Assembly (NCBI RefSeq): GCF_963662255.1
Contig: NC_085047.1
Span: 106,944,181-107,008,180, forward strand
DNA: 64,000 bases
Direction: 5' to 3'
Origin: Cinclus cinclus
Taxonomy: Eukaryota; Chordata; Aves; Passeriformes; Cinclidae
Below, in pieces: positions 24,791 through 39,500 of the stretch (positions are counted from its first letter, which is position 1; each line of letters opens with the position of its first letter). A program made the position numbers and the translations under genes. A model generated the notes under the pieces. It ran no database searches, was not told where the DNA came from, and was given only the letters and a program-made list of their open reading frames with translations.

Positions 24791-27351
24791 ATCTGAAAAC
24801 GTATAAATTGCGCAACTGATGTGCACTTACATATAATTATTATGTATGGAGCAAATAAGTAATTCCTGAGTGAATTTCCAGAAAACAGGCTATCTGGAAG
24901 ACAATTTCTTACGCCTTAATAATTTAACTGTTAAGAGTTTTATAACAATAATTGGGCATTGAAGTGTAAGAGGAAAAAAATCAAGGGGCAGAACACAATA
25001 ATAAAAAATCAGCTTACAGAATTATAAATATACTGGAGTCAGAAGCAACCCACAAGGAATATCGAAGTCCAGAAACTGAAACTGCACCTCAAACGCCCCA
25101 TCTTGCTCACTTTCCAAACAACACTAACACTATCCTCTGCAAAAACTCTTCCTGAAAGCTATGACAGACCAACTGATTACAGGCAGCAGTTCTTGATCAC
25201 CACAATGATGACACCCCCTACATCTCTGCTGACACATTGGTTAAATGTTTCCAAAGGCCAGGGTACTGTCCATATACTGCATACCAACAGTAACAACATG
25301 AAAAGACAAGAAACTAATCAGCTCAGACAACATATTTAGAAAGCACTTTATCAGACTGAACATATTAGTATCTTTGGGGTTTTAGCCACTACTGTCGTTT
25401 CAACAAATAAGTATTATTTCAGCCATTATTGCATCATCACATCTCAATTCCACTTCTGAATTTCAGTACTCAAGTAGAATTTAAAGGTGTATAATTATTG
25501 TGGTACTTCCTACAGCGACTGCAAACACAGCAGAAAAGCTGTTGAAGAGCAACATTTTTGTAAATCAGCTTGTATAGAACCATGACAATTGAAGATAAAA
25601 ATTCAAACTGAGTTGCTTCACACAAAGGACTAACTATGCAAAAACGTAGTTTTTAACATCCCATCCCACACATACCTATTATTTAATGGGCATCCATTAT
25701 AGCCTTGTAAACATGCCCAGCATATGATCTGGCTGCAGATGCAATCAGGTAATCCCACCTCTAATCCTTGAGCAGCTCTACAACCAGTATTACCTTAAAT
25801 TCAAAGGTGCCTGCCTGCAGTAGAAAATTATATTGGCTGTAATTGTTAAAAATCATCACAATCTATTAATTCCAATACTGAAAAGAAAGACAACAGATGT
25901 GTACACTAAGTTTGCATTTATGTAACCATTCAAATAAGAAAAAACAAATATCAGAAGACTTGAATCAATCCAGCTAAAACGCTGGATTGCTCTTGCAGCC
26001 AAGGCAGGCAAATGATTTTTATGGTAATATGACACCTTCACAAAGGCTTGCTATCTGTAAGACCTTAAAATCTCAGAAATATGAGAAACTAAAGTGTTGT
26101 AACAGTGCCAAGAGCAATTTTTCCTCACAACCATCTTCAGTCACACACTCACTGCATAAGCATGATATATGAGAAAACCACGGATTATTTCTCCTGCAAC
26201 TGTCCAGCTAAAACAATTGTTAGGATTATATATAGCTAGGCACAATTTTCCCACCTCAGAAATCAGAATGTCTATTTGTTAAGAGAACTTTTCTTTATTT
26301 ACAGGGTGATACATCCCACAGAGCTTTGGGACTGCATTGCTTCACACAGTAGGAAAGACACAACACAACTTAAAGACATTCTGTCAGTTCATACAGACTT
26401 ATGAAGTTCAACAAAGCAAAATAAAAGCAGTCAACGTTTCAAGTTGAGCTCAGCATGCTGCTGCCACTGCTCTGAATGACTGGCTATGTCAGTAAAACCA
26501 CAGCTTCATGGTTTGGCAAGCTGTCTTCTGATGAACAGCCATTCACTTGTGCAAAAGATCAACAGAATCATAAACCCCCTGGATGGTAGGAAGGCAATAT
26601 GAAGCACAAGAAAGAGGTATACAGCAGAATGAAACTAAAAATAAAGCTGACAAGCTATCACTGTCGAACAATTGATCTCTTACGGTAAAGTTATACAAGG
26701 TCTCCTGACAATTCCATATCCCTGCCCATTTATCCATATAACAGTTACCCAGATGTGTCATGTGATGGCCTGGAACAGCTCAGAGTACTGAAATGGAACA
26801 TAAATCACTAAAGCCAGCATGATTAGAATACTATCATCTCAATTGAATGAAAAAGGAGTGTAGAGCAATAACATCATCCCTTCACTTGTTTTGATTTTTT
26901 TTTTTGTTTTTATTTTTTTCCCCGGTAGCTTAAACTTAAGCAGTGATCAGTTTTACTCATGAAACTCTTTCCACAGAGTCTATAAATGAGTAATGCTGTG
27001 ATACAGGGTGGTGTGTCTTTATCACACAAAAGCAATATATAACTCTGAGGTAACAGAAACCTGGACAGAGGAAACCCATTTTTGGCAGAACAGGGACACC
27101 GCCTAGAAACATGATGCAAGCATAAAAAGGTTTCATCCGTAACCTGTGTGCAAGCATGTTAACTACACAGGTTGTTACAAATATTACAAAAAAAATCATT
27201 ATCAATCATTATTCCCTCATAGGCACGTGTTTTCTATTTGCTTTGCTTTATTCCCTCTAACTATACTCTGCCATCCTTATGGGCCATCAACACTGAAATG
27301 AACTAGTGCTTAGTGTTACTCATTTACTGTTTTCTCTCTTCCATCTACATT

Positions 27352-27835
27352 ACAGAATCATTAAGGTTGGAAAACACTTCCAAGATCAAGTGTAACCTCT
27401 GACTCAATACCACCATGCCCACTAAACCATATCACCAAGTGCCACATCTACTCATCTTCTGAACACTTCCAGGGATGGTGACTCCACTCTTCCCTGGGCA
27501 GCCTGCTACCATGTTTAACCACTCTTTCAGAAAAGAAATTTTTCCTGATATCCAACCTGAACCTCTCCTGGCACAACTTGAGGCCCCGTTCCCTTTGTTC
27601 CACCTCTACTTATCTAGGAGAAGAGACAGACCACCAGGTGGCTACAACCTCCTTACAGGCAGGTAAAGCGAGCAGTAAGGTCACCCCTGAGGTCTCCTTC
27701 TCTCCAGGCTAAACCTGTGTCCCACAGCTGCTCCTCAGGAGAACTGTATTCCTTCATCATCTCTACTGCCCTTCTCTGGACATGCTCCAGCACCTCGATG
27801 TCCTTGTAATGAGAGATCCAAAACCTGCCTTTTCA
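27352..27835 (-). mobile_element. CR1 LINE fragment, minus orientation
   Basis: The plus strand begins ACAGAATCATTAAGGTTGGA, the reverse complement of the CR1 3' end, and continues through the standard CR1 block containing GGGATGGTGACTCCACTCTT and CCCTGGGCAGCCTG, to AGGAGAAGAGACAGACCACC and beyond. Length is about 480 bp; no intact coding remains. The 5' edge is approximate. Confidence 0.9.
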
Positions 27836-28087
27836 AATTTACCATTTATATAGAGACATTATTTATTCAACTGCTTTGGAAGCAAAAGGGGTGAAACTTA
27901 TACCTATCCCATATACAAGTCAAATCTCCACAAAGCAGAATTTACTTTTAATACCTACATTACAGTGGGAAATAGTAAAAACTGAATGATAATGAGAAGA
28001 CCACTTAGCTGGAACAATGATACTCCTTTTAGCAAGTAGCTAAGAGGCTCTTGGTCAGCAATTCCTCTGCTTAGTCACAGCACAGTC

Positions 28088-28395
28088 TGGTTGGGGAAAG
28101 ACTTTCAAAGGTCACCCCAGTTCCAAGGCCCTGCTGAGGGGGCACCAGACCAGGTTGCACCAGGCCCTGTCCAGCATGGCCTGGAACACTGCTAACAAAG
28201 GGGCATCACTTGTCTGAGCAGAATGTTCCAGTGCCTCACCACCCTCATCAGAAATTTCTTCCTTATGTCCAACCTAAACCTACTGTATTTGCATTTAAAA
28301 TCACTGCCCCTCATCCTGTCATGACAGACCTTGGTAAGAAGTCTCCCCTAATCTTTCCTAAGTCTCTCATACACTGAGAGGCCTCATCACATAGT
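28088..28395 (-). mobile_element. older CR1 LINE fragment, minus orientation
   Basis: The plus strand from TGGTTGGGGAAAGACTTTCA AAGGTCACC through GTTGCACCAGGCCCTGTCCA, TGTCCAACCTAAACC and a GTCTCCCCTAATCTTTCC block matches the order of a diverged CR1 3' region. It starts about 250 bp after the previous CR1 copy. Confidence 0.8.
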
Positions 28396-28770
28396 AGTAA
28401 ATACTGCAAATGAATTGATGGTTCTCTCATTCCAGTAAACAAGCAGAAGCAGCTCTCACTACAGAGCAAAGTTACAAAGGAGAAAGTTTCCTAGGCATGG
28501 GGATCAGTCAGGATTTATGCTTCTATGCCACAAATACCAGCTTCCAGGAGGGCTCTGCAGAACACAAGGCACAACTACAATTTGCAAACGTGAATTTGTA
28601 CAGTTCATTCGTGTTTATTGCAATATAACATTGACACACTGATGTTATGCATGATCACACCTGTACACGTATAGGTGCTTGACCATGTGCCATACTCAGG
28701 GAACTTCTGTGCCCAGTATCCTTGGGCAAAGCAGGAGGCACCTTAAAATAAAAAATGATCTGCCACCAAC

Positions 28771-28796
28771 ACACATACATACAGACATGTATGTGT
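28771..28796. repeat. perfect 10-bp inverted repeat, 6-nt loop
   Basis: ACACATACAT at 28771-28780 and its exact complement ATGTATGTGT at 28787-28796, separated by ACAGAC. It sits in a CA/TA-rich tract and may have grown from a microsatellite. Confidence 0.85.
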
Positions 28797-29576
28797 ATGA
28801 GCTATATATGTATATATACAGATGTCACATATGCCCTAGATCATGCTTTATACATTTTTTTTCTTTGCTTTTGGGGGCAGAGAGGAGAGAATGCCTTAAA
28901 ATTAGACTGTTGTGTCTGCAACATAAGACCACAATCATCTTCTATTAACATTATTTTATCTCAGCCCCAGATGGATTTTCTGGGGAGATGTGCCTTAGAT
29001 ACTACACAATGCAGACATTTTGAAATGTTTTCTTTCTGCATTGATGTCAGCATTCTCTATTAAAAAATACTAATAGGATAAAAAAAAAAAGTCTGGTGAA
29101 AGGAAAGCTGCAAGTTTCCCCTCTTTCCATATTAACATCTGTTGCAGGAAGAAGCATTGGTGTGTAAGGTAATTAACAATCAACACTTGGAGAAAGCTGT
29201 AGCTGTCCTGCCTATGGAATTGCTTGAATAGCAGATCTCTGCAACGAAGTCTTGATATTATTTCAGATTCACTTGTTCCATCATCTTGGGCCAGAAATGG
29301 GATAAGCCAAGAGAGATAATGGAAAGACTAGAATATGAATGCAATTGTTCATCCTAAAATGTAATGATGCATTCCTACCAAAATTCTTGTACAGCTTCAA
29401 AGGCCTTGAAGAGTATCCAGTATCTTTACCTGATGAAAGCTTTAGAGTATCCTCTTCCTACAGAGAGCTCCAAACTAGGCGGGTTTAACACCTGAGAAAC
29501 TACAGAAAACAGCAGGAAAATTGCAGCCACCTACACTAAACCTTTTCATGAACAAAATTAATTTCTGCTCAGAGCC

Positions 29577-29660
29577 ACAGAATGGGTTGGGTTGGAAGGG
29601 ATTTTAAAGATTATCTAAATCCAAACCCACTGCCATGGGCAGTGACACCTTTTCACTAGG
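29577..29660 (-). mobile_element. short CR1 3'-end fragment
   Basis: The plus strand CACAGAATGGGTTGGGTTGG AAGGGATTTTAAAGATTATC, followed by CCACTGCCATGGGCAGTGAC, is the reverse complement of a CR1 3' end. Only about 85 bp remain. Confidence 0.8.
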
Positions 29661-30470
29661 TTTATGTATGTGTGTGTGTATGCATATATGTTTGTCAATA
29701 TATTTTTATTATTTATATTTCTTGTATTTATTGCTCCTCCCAAATTAAAAACCTAATAGCTACTCAGTAAATTCTTCTGTTCCCAACTCAATGTATTGTC
29801 CAAAGTCCATACATTTGAAAAAACAATACTTATAGCTAGAATATTCTATTCTAATAACTCAGCAGTCTTCATACTGTCAAATAAATTTCATGCTCTTCTG
29901 TGCACTCTGGGCACAATTGTAAACTGATTTTTTTTTCCTAATATTTATTCTAATTTTCTTATTTTTCTAAAATTAAATTGGAAGATTAATTAATTAAAAT
30001 CACTCATAGGTTAGCTATAGTTACACAAAAGCACAAACTCCTCCTAAAACCCACACATTAGCTCTCCAAGGCTTTTAGTCATAACTTGGGTAGGATAACC
30101 AAAGCTGTGTTTGCAGCCTGGACACCTTAGTTACTCAATTCAATGACACTGCCTGCAAAGGCAGGCTGGCAGTATTCAGGTCATCAGTCATACCATTGTT
30201 TTTATTTTTGTTGTTCTGACATCAGGCCAGAAAATTTCAAACCCAAGTGATGAGATTAATGCAATTCCTGGCTGGAGCATGTGTGACTTTTTACATACAG
30301 CACAGAAAGACTAATTTTGTGATGATGGAGCTGGATGCTCTTTCACAGAGCCTGTGAATGCAAGCTATAGCAAGAACATGTTGAACAACCCTGGTGCATT
30401 ACAGAATCAGCCTTGTGGTATACAAAGGAGAGGGAAAGAAGTCCTTGACTACTAGGCAGTCTTTCCACAG

Positions 30471-30501
30471 CTAGCTAGCTTTCCACTGCATGGCTAGCTA
30501 G
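30471..30501. repeat. CTAGCTAG inverted repeat
   Basis: The self-complementary octamer CTAGCTAG occurs at 30471-30478 and again at 30494-30501, with 15 bp between, flanked by CCAC and TGG that extend the pairing imperfectly. Confidence 0.6.
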
Positions 30502-33500
30502 TGGTGAAGTTACAAGTAAATGTTGCTTTCACCAGGTAGAGATACTGAAAAAAAAATGATGTAAATCTGAATATGAGATAAAATGAATGAGGCACACTTT
30601 CTGGAACTTTCAGGAATAATTAGTATTTGACTTTTCAAAGCATTTTACCCAAAAGTCCCTATTCACAGTTTCAAAGGTATCATTTCAAGGCATTTTTACA
30701 ATACCTTATTTTTATTCTACATGACAAATATCCTTCCAAATGTAAGTTACACATGCAAGTTAAACACTTTAAGCAATCAGAATCTTTCTAAAGCCAAATC
30801 ATTTCCACACCAATCTGCCTTACTGTACTCCATTAGGGTTGGTAGGATAAACTGCACTGATTTCATTTCCCTTTTAGGAAGCTATCCTCATAATCCTGCT
30901 TTAGAAGAAAAAAACACTAGGGCTCAAAGGCAGCTTCAACCTAAAATAGTTACTAACTCATTCTACTATTAAAGAGGTTTGGATTATTTCACTTCTTAAA
31001 AACAAAAAGATGCTGTCCAGCAGCTCAAGGTAGGTGCAGCCTCCAAAATCCAGGTCTTTCCTTCTTTATTTTAATAGACCTCCTCTCTTCTTTTAGGATT
31101 TATGGAGTTTTGTGAGTAACTCAGTAAAACAACAGCTAAAGAACTGTTGAGACATTCTCTACACCACACTGAGCTTGCTCTGGCATTCGTGCTGTGCTCA
31201 GGGCTCTTCACCCTCATCAGAACAGAAGACTGAAACTGACACCCACCCAACAATTAGAGTGTCTCAGATGCACTACAAGAATGCAAAAGCCTCTCTTTCA
31301 CCTGATATGTCACAATGGTTTCCTTTGCTTAGATAGTGCAGCAAAGGAAGAGATGTGGTATTTAGTTCTTTAACCAATCTCCCAGTTTCTTTACTGTTAA
31401 GAAGTGGGAGTGTCTATATGGTTTGTAGAAAGCAACAATGTAGAGCATGCCCAGATCTTCAATTAATAACTAAGAATTTCAACCCTTTCAAACCAGTCTT
31501 GTTGTTTAACTCCCTTGAGTCTTAGAGGGTCATCATCCCCAGAAAATACAGAGGGGGAAAAAATAAGAAAAATATCAAGATCAAGGTCATATCTTACCAC
31601 AAATCCAATGCAGTCTTATTTACAACAGGAGGTTAGACAGTCAAAAAAATCCAAAGTTTAAAATAACCTGCTGTCTTCCCCTGGCCAGCCAAGCACAACT
31701 GCCACCAGAGTATTCCCCTGAGGCCAGTAAGTGACACACAATGCCTGCCCTGAACAAAGGAGCACAAAATGAGAGATTTGTACATTTCTGAATAAAAAAA
31801 CCCAAAAACAAACAAACAAACAAAAAAAAGTTGAGAGCAAAAATATGTTATAATAACATTGTAATCTGATGCCTTGATTCCAAAATCATAGCTCAAGTAA
31901 TCACACCCTCTGCTTCACCAAACAGCCCAATGACTCCTTCAGAATTCTCACAACACTACTGCAAACAAACTTGGCTCTAAGCATTTACACAACTCAGACT
32001 GAAGTGGAAGCTTTGGGTTCTCTCTGCTTTTAAAGGAGAGGGAGGAGAAGGAAGGAGATGAAAACCTTTGACATTTCTAGGGCTGTTTAAACACAAGCCT
32101 TATTCTGTTTTGTTCTGTGTTATTCCTCCCCCACAGGAGGGAAAGCAGTGCTACACGTTCAGTACATGAATGGTCAGATGAGCTGAGCAATACCATAACA
32201 AACTTGTTAAGTTTGACTATAAATCATATGCAGATTCTCTGTTCCTTCCAACTGATGGAGAAACATGCAAATTAAGTAATTAGATACCTTTGAGAAGCCT
32301 GTTCTTTGATTCAGCATCAGCTCTAAAAAACAATGGTAATTCATGTTTTTCAAAACTCCAGACAATACAAAAAAAATTTATGCTTATTTTCACAACTATT
32401 TCACCAGTTTTCCATCATGGTGAACCAAACTCAATACTATTTAAGCTTTGGGGGTTTTATTGGCTGAAAAATGATGAAATCTTCTTTTAAAAACAATATT
32501 TACCTGAGAAATACAATCAAAAGAACCCCCAGTTACCAGATTTATGTTATAATACTATCTTCTCCAACCCTACTGATTCTGTTTTAGTCACCTTCTGCCA
32601 AGAAGGGTTACTGAGCTCCAGCCAGGGAATGCCCAAGACTTTGGATACTCAACACCCACTAATTCTCCATTACTGTCTGCACAGTTTAACCTATGGAATT
32701 ACTCTTAGTTCAAATATCTTAACACATATTTTGTCTAATTTTCAAATGGATTAAAAAGAAAATTTCAGACAAATTTAAACATTTGCAGAAGACAATGCAC
32801 ATTCAACTCTGTACACACTTACTGAAATACACAATCTCTATTAATTGGATTATCTGTCAGATTTCCACACCCAACCTTTCACTTTGATGAGACTAGCAAC
32901 TTTCTACATATTTGAAAAGTTAATGAACTGCACACAGTCCATAAACAAAACAGCCTAATGAGAAACTGCCTTTATAATAACACATTTCCAAGTACGTGTA
33001 AGGGTAAAGACATTCCTTCTGTAGTTTTACATGCTCAATTCAACTGAATCAAATCCAGAATAAATAGAAACTACACATAAAAAAACCCCAAACAGGTGAA
33101 CAATTGAGCCACAGGTTCAAACACTGTAGTATTGACTTTCAACTTATTATTCACTATGTAAACTCTCAGTGATATCATGAAAGAATCATACAAGAATGAT
33201 AAAACTCTATTTAAAATTCTCAATCTGCATTATTTATTACAAAAAGCAACTTTGAAAATTCAAATAAAAACCAAATATTCAAAGGAAATCTCATTACTAG
33301 AAATGTTCCTATGTGTTCCTAATTTACAAAATTTTTCATACAACTTCTTTTACCTAAATAAAACAGAAATGCCAAATGATTTTACATTTTAAAATAAGTG
33401 TTTAAATTAATAGCATAAAACAAACATATCTCTAACTAAGACTATGCAAGAAATATATTCTAGACTTGTCTGGGAGTCAGTAGAAAGACAACTGAGCAGT

Positions 33501-36500
33501 GAATTCAGGAATATTGGAACTGCTGAATAAGATGCTATTGAATATTACTTCCAGAAACAAACAAACAAACAAAATTTTAAAACATCAAAAGTGCAAAATA
33601 ATTAACAGAAGGAAAAAACACACCAAAAATTACAAACATACTACACTCAAATACCAAGCTTCTTACAAACTTTAACTGGGAACATAAGGCTGCAATCTAA
33701 TTCCCTTCTATGCAGAGACACAGAAAAACAATTACAAGGGAAAAGCAACACTGAATACCAAATCCTTTTTTTTTTTTCCAGTATACAGTGTCACAACCCA
33801 AAACACCAAGGAAACAGCAATCCCAGCAAAAGAGAGGTGGTTTTCATACTGCTGTTGAACTCTGAAAAAACATTTAGAAATTTAAACAAGTGAGTATTAG
33901 GCACAAAAACCCTTTCACTTCAGGAAATAAGTTGGGGGTGGTGGTGGGGGAGGAATCTTTGTTTAGGGAAGTATTTATCATAAAATGCTCTCCAACAGCA
34001 TGCACTCTGGGTGCTTCCACAAGAGAAATTGTCACAAAGGAAGTCTCATCTAACTGTTTCATAATCACTTTAAACCAGTAAAAACACAATAATGCTGAAA
34101 GAAGAATTTGCCTCTCCTTTCCTTTCAATGCCTGCTCCTCCCAACACACCACCACAAATCTAGAGACCAAACAGAAACATGAACATCACTGAAGTTAAAC
34201 TTTGATTTGCAAACACTAAATATTCACCCAAACTGGATCAACTCTGTGATTCCCCTCAAAACCCCAAAATATTTTGTGTCCTAGACAGACACAAAACTTA
34301 GAGACAGAAGCAGGCAGTCAGGGTAAGATAGAAAGAAGTGTTAGACCAAAGTGTCAGGATGAGACCTGACCACGAAGACCTCAGAGCAGACTCTCACTTC
34401 AGGTAAGGCACGAAAAAACTTACTAGAAATTGGACTTTCTCACTGAGAAAGCACTCCAAGTTACAGTCCAAGGCTCAACTCTGATCCCATCTAAGAGTTT
34501 TCCTGTTATTCCCAGGAACCTCATAGCTGCAAGCAACTATGCAACCAACAGTTCTGGTTGCAGACAATATAATCTGGGTGGTCACATTTTACCCAGTGAT
34601 TTAGATACTGAAGTAAAACATGTAACATTTCTAAAAGTCTTATCTTCCACGTTAAATGATAGAAAAATCAGCATCTCCTGAAAATCCAGATGATCTATAT
34701 TCAAGCAAACCAGAAACCTAAACCTTGGAAAAGCGCTGATTGTTCTCAACTTCCTGAAAACCTGCCTTCCTGAATCTTGATTTTTTATATAAATATATAT
34801 ATATTTTTTTCCTTTTAATTTGGAAGAACTGGTTAAAGTTCTTAGCCTTGACTACAGGAAAAACAAAGCCATCAAACCAGATTAGTTATGAATTTCAGGG
34901 ATTAGCGAATACAAATCACAGAACACAGAAAATAATCCAAAAACCACGGCAAACTGTAAAAAAGACTAATATTGTGATTGAAAAATGTTAGTATTTTGAG
35001 ATACATAGAACTGATATGAGTTTAATCCAGTATCATACAAGAATTAAAACATATCTAAAGACAAGTTTGCAATCCACACAGACCCCTCCTGAAAAGTTAT
35101 TCTGCAGAAAAATTTAAAATCAATGTACTCAGAAGTTACTCATCTTTGAGTATTTAATAAAAGTAACACAAATTTGATGTACTTGAATATATCTGTAATA
35201 ACCTATTATAATTCAACCTTGAGGTTTGCACCTTAGTAAACTCATTTAATGTTTAAGCAGTCTTTTTTCATAGCTAGTAAAATCATTAACCATTAAAGGA
35301 ACCCAAATTTAATACTGTTTACTACAAATGCAACACAGCCATTTAACTGTTTTTTAACAATGCATTATTCAAATCATCACCAAAACACTTTCTGAATATT
35401 GAAAGAAAAATTCCAATTTTTACCTGGTGGAGTTTTTGTCTACTGGATAGTCTTCTAATGGCATTCCATCACACTGTACATGCTATCAGGTAACCAAACA
35501 ACCAAGATGCTCATAGTACAGAGTATGGGATCATTGGTAGCACAAATAACCACAAATACCAAATTTTTCTACTTGCTTGACTTTTATTATATGTAACATG
35601 CTTACATAATTCACAAATTCTACTACACACAGAAACTTGCCCTGCATGTCTAAGTATACCATACACTTGCTGGGATAACAAAAAAACCATCACACTCACC
35701 CCCCGTAAAACCAACTACAGTGAAAAAAACAAAACAAAACCAAACTCAGAAAAGCAGACAAAAGAAAGCCCTAAGCATTTCCCTTAAGCATGTAGAGTGT
35801 TCATTTTCTGAACAGACTAAACAGCCTGTGCCATAAATAGTTTCACTTAAAAAATGAGCGCATCTTACATGAGCATGGGGCAGTCAACCATTTTTACTGA
35901 TGGCACTACAACAAACAGTGGCAAAAAAGTTCACAAAGCAGCACTTAGGAACTAATTCAAAGTATCTACAGTCCTTACTCCAAGGCTGAGTAAGTAAGGT
36001 TACTGGTAAAGCTTAAACTCAAATATTCCATGAATTGTCAAGTGTATAGAGTAATCCAAGGATTATGCTCAAGAGAAGTTATTCAGAGGAACCCCAAAGT
36101 AGAAATTTGGTAGTGTCATAAGGACACAGCTTCTTCCATAAGACACAGCTGTTTTTTCTGGAATCTGTGCTCTAGCACATAATCAAAACGTAAGAACAAA
36201 ACATATCAAAATGTCAATGTCATAACTACTTTCATCTCACCTGAATAATTAACAATTAAACCTCTTTTGTTTTTTTCCTCCTCTGCTAGAGCCCACAAAA
36301 GCCTTACCTTTCAAAACTTTCAACAAACAAGAAATATTTTAAAGACTTTAGAATCTCATTCTTTAAACTTCTTTACAGGAAGCTGAACAAAACAATGATC
36401 TATGGTATAGATTTTAACAGGATTCAGCAGTGGGGGGGGGGAAGCACATAAGGACTGCTTGGTTTGGTGGGGTCTTTCTAAAACTCAATTCACAGAAGAA

Positions 36501-39500
36501 AGTCAAACTTCCTTCAACCCCTTCCTGTCAGCTCCCCAACACCAATCCCCCTTCAGCTAGTTCTCCGAGGCATCAAGTGCAACCCCACATGGACCACGGT
36601 TTCACTGGGCCCAGGACTGGCAGTAATAAGCTTCCACCACCTCATCCAAAAACCAGGAGGAGAGTGAATGGAAACTCTCTTTCAGAAGACATGGATTTCT
36701 TAAAAGGTAAGAGGAGTTCTTCCAACTCCTCTGTGTTTCCAGGACAGGAATCCTCCATCAGACAGGAGACACCAGTCCACTACCACTGTGTTTCAACCTC
36801 TCAGTAACAGATGGACGTGAGAACAAACTGCACTGGGATTTCTGAAATCAAAACCCAAGAACTGAATGGTACAGATAAGAGCCAAAAAGCACAAGCCTCC
36901 ATGCCCTGATCACATCTTGGGTAACATATGCTCTTAGGAGAAGCGTCATAAATTTTTGCTACAACTTTTACAGAAAAATGTCTCAGTTAAGGAAAAGCAG
37001 CTTTCAAGTGACTGAGTGTTCCTCCAGAAATAGAAGTACTGTTTATCACAGCACCAGAAGCAGCTGTGTTGCTGGTACTAGTGCCTCCATGAGTAACAAC
37101 AAGAGATCACTGAAGATGCCTCAGTGTCCACACTACTATAGAAAGACATCACTCACCTGATGCAACTAAGACCATCAAGACCTGCTGTACAGAGCTGCTG
37201 AGAGGATTCTTTCTTTTCGGAAAACTTCAAGCTGTCCTCTACAGAAGCCATCTCCCTCTTGCAGACCCCTTACTCCTAGATGAAGGAACTTTATTTCAAC
37301 ACTTAGGCAAGTTTTTGACTTTTTCTCTCCCTTTTCTTTTTAATACAGTAGATCATGATTTCTGAAGACAAACCAAAATAGCTAATCTTACTCAGGTCTC
37401 TCTTAGGCCTAAGGCTACCTTCAGCCTCATTTACCTCAACTCCCAAATCTTGAAAAGGATTGGCAGGTAGAACATTTACTTGACTCAAAACTTTCTTTAA
37501 AGCAAAAGAAGCATTTATGGCATCTAGAGGTTGGGTCAAGAGCAAAGAGACAAATTTCATTTAAAAGAGCTTACATTCTGCCATTTATGAACTTAATTCA
37601 GCTGCAACAGATATGATACAAGCTCTCTCCTCCTTTAAACCGGATATTCCAAGAAAACAATAATTAAAAAATGTTTGTTGCAGAAAGTGCTGATGAACTC
37701 AAACCAACACAGAAGGAAGCTGGATGTGAACAGGGATAATGCCCACTGTCACTGGCTACTACAGTACACAAATCATTGAGTAACAGCTTCGGTGTAAGAG
37801 CAGGAAAAAGTACAAAACCGCAAACATATTCCTGAGCAATAGCTCAAAAAGTTCTTGCTCACGATGCATGAACCACTCAGTTCAACAAAGAGATTTGTTG
37901 TGAAATACCTGTATAAAACATTGATGCTCATGAAGCTGGAATAGCATGCAAACTTTTACAACCACATTTTCATGATGATGCCCAAGCAGCAGGAAACAAA
38001 GCATCAATAGAAGACTAAAATAGCTGCTCCCCAGTGCTGTCCATTTGAAACCTACTAATGAGTTGAAAAAAATCCATGCTAATGTACAAAAGCACTGTCA
38101 AAAGCGTTAAAATATAATTTTGTGTAAGTATTCCAAATTCAGCTACAACACTTACTCAGCAGTTACTGAAGTCACATTTGCAAATGTCCAGATTACCGAG
38201 CAGCTAAAACTTGATTTTTACCAGGAAGGAACATAAAGTGGTTTTTCACCAGAATATCCAGAAAATAACTTAGAAGTTTTTTAACACATTCAAATCAGCA
38301 GTGAGAAGATTATATTTGATGCAATGCTTGCTAGCAGGAGTTTAACCTATTTGTATCTTTTTGAGCCAATATAAAGCAGCAGAGAAACTGTACCAAATTA
38401 ACACTCTGTCTTACCTAGATATGTCATTTCTGATCCAACATTAGTAGGATTACAGCAAGCATTACTATTCCTTCAAGATAAGCATAAGAATTTCAAGGAA
38501 AAAATACAGATATACTTTAATTCAACAGTCTAGTACCTGGCTTACTATTTCTACAAGCCCATCTTCAAAAACATGCACGTGAAAGCCAAGTTATAGATTT
38601 CTTTTATAACTTGCACATCATCTAGGTAAAAGAAAAAAACAACAAAAAAACATAAAACAACAAAAACCATCTCCTATCCATCAACTATTATTTATCCTAT
38701 GCCCAAACACAAAAGAACAAAACAGCTGTAACTCTTTCAAGTGCTAAGAAAAAGTGCCCACACCTTGAGTCAAGCCAAAGTATACAAAGTCCCCACTGAA
38801 GACAAAGAATTACACTTGAAGATTTATACCAGTGTGACAAATAATATACATAGAACAAACCAGCTATTTTCTAAAGCAGCTGTGACTCTGTAAATCAGGA
38901 AGAGCTATTCAAACACATCAGACTTGGGAGCAAATCAACTCAGAATATAACCAAGGAATGGAAAAATGCTTAAAATTAAAGCTGCAACAAGATGAAAATA
39001 TCAGCACTGCTGTGGTTCTTTTTACCAAATCTGGTAAGAAACAGCCAATACTGAATGCAGTTTATTAAATCGCACAAATTCTTTTCCTGCCACAACAACT
39101 GAGACAAATACTGATAGTAACAGGATTTTTTTCCCTAAAAACTCCCCATTTGTCCCTAGATCAACCACGATTTCAAAGAAATTGACCCACTTTTCAAATT
39201 AATAGTTGGTCGAGATACAATTTCATTTGAAAGAAAGTATGGAACAAGACTGATCGAAGAGAATCTGCAGAAAGGTGTTTTCCAGAAAATGCACTTAATG
39301 ATCCACCAGCAAGCTCAGATGCAGGTAGGAAAACACCTGCATTTGATCTGTGAGAGACAGGCTGCTCAACACCACCACAGCAGAATGACCTCTCTCCTTC
39401 TTTGTGACTTTGCTATTTGCTTACAAAGCCCCCTGCTTTAAACAACTCTCTGAAAAGACCACTATTTTTCCTTACAATAGAGCCAGATTAAGACAAAACC

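Noticed and set aside
36430..37160. Two Ser/Pro-rich plus-strand frames (125 and 60 codons) in the TAB3 intron
   Set aside because: No domain, no splice pairing and opposite strand to the gene; low-complexity chance frames.
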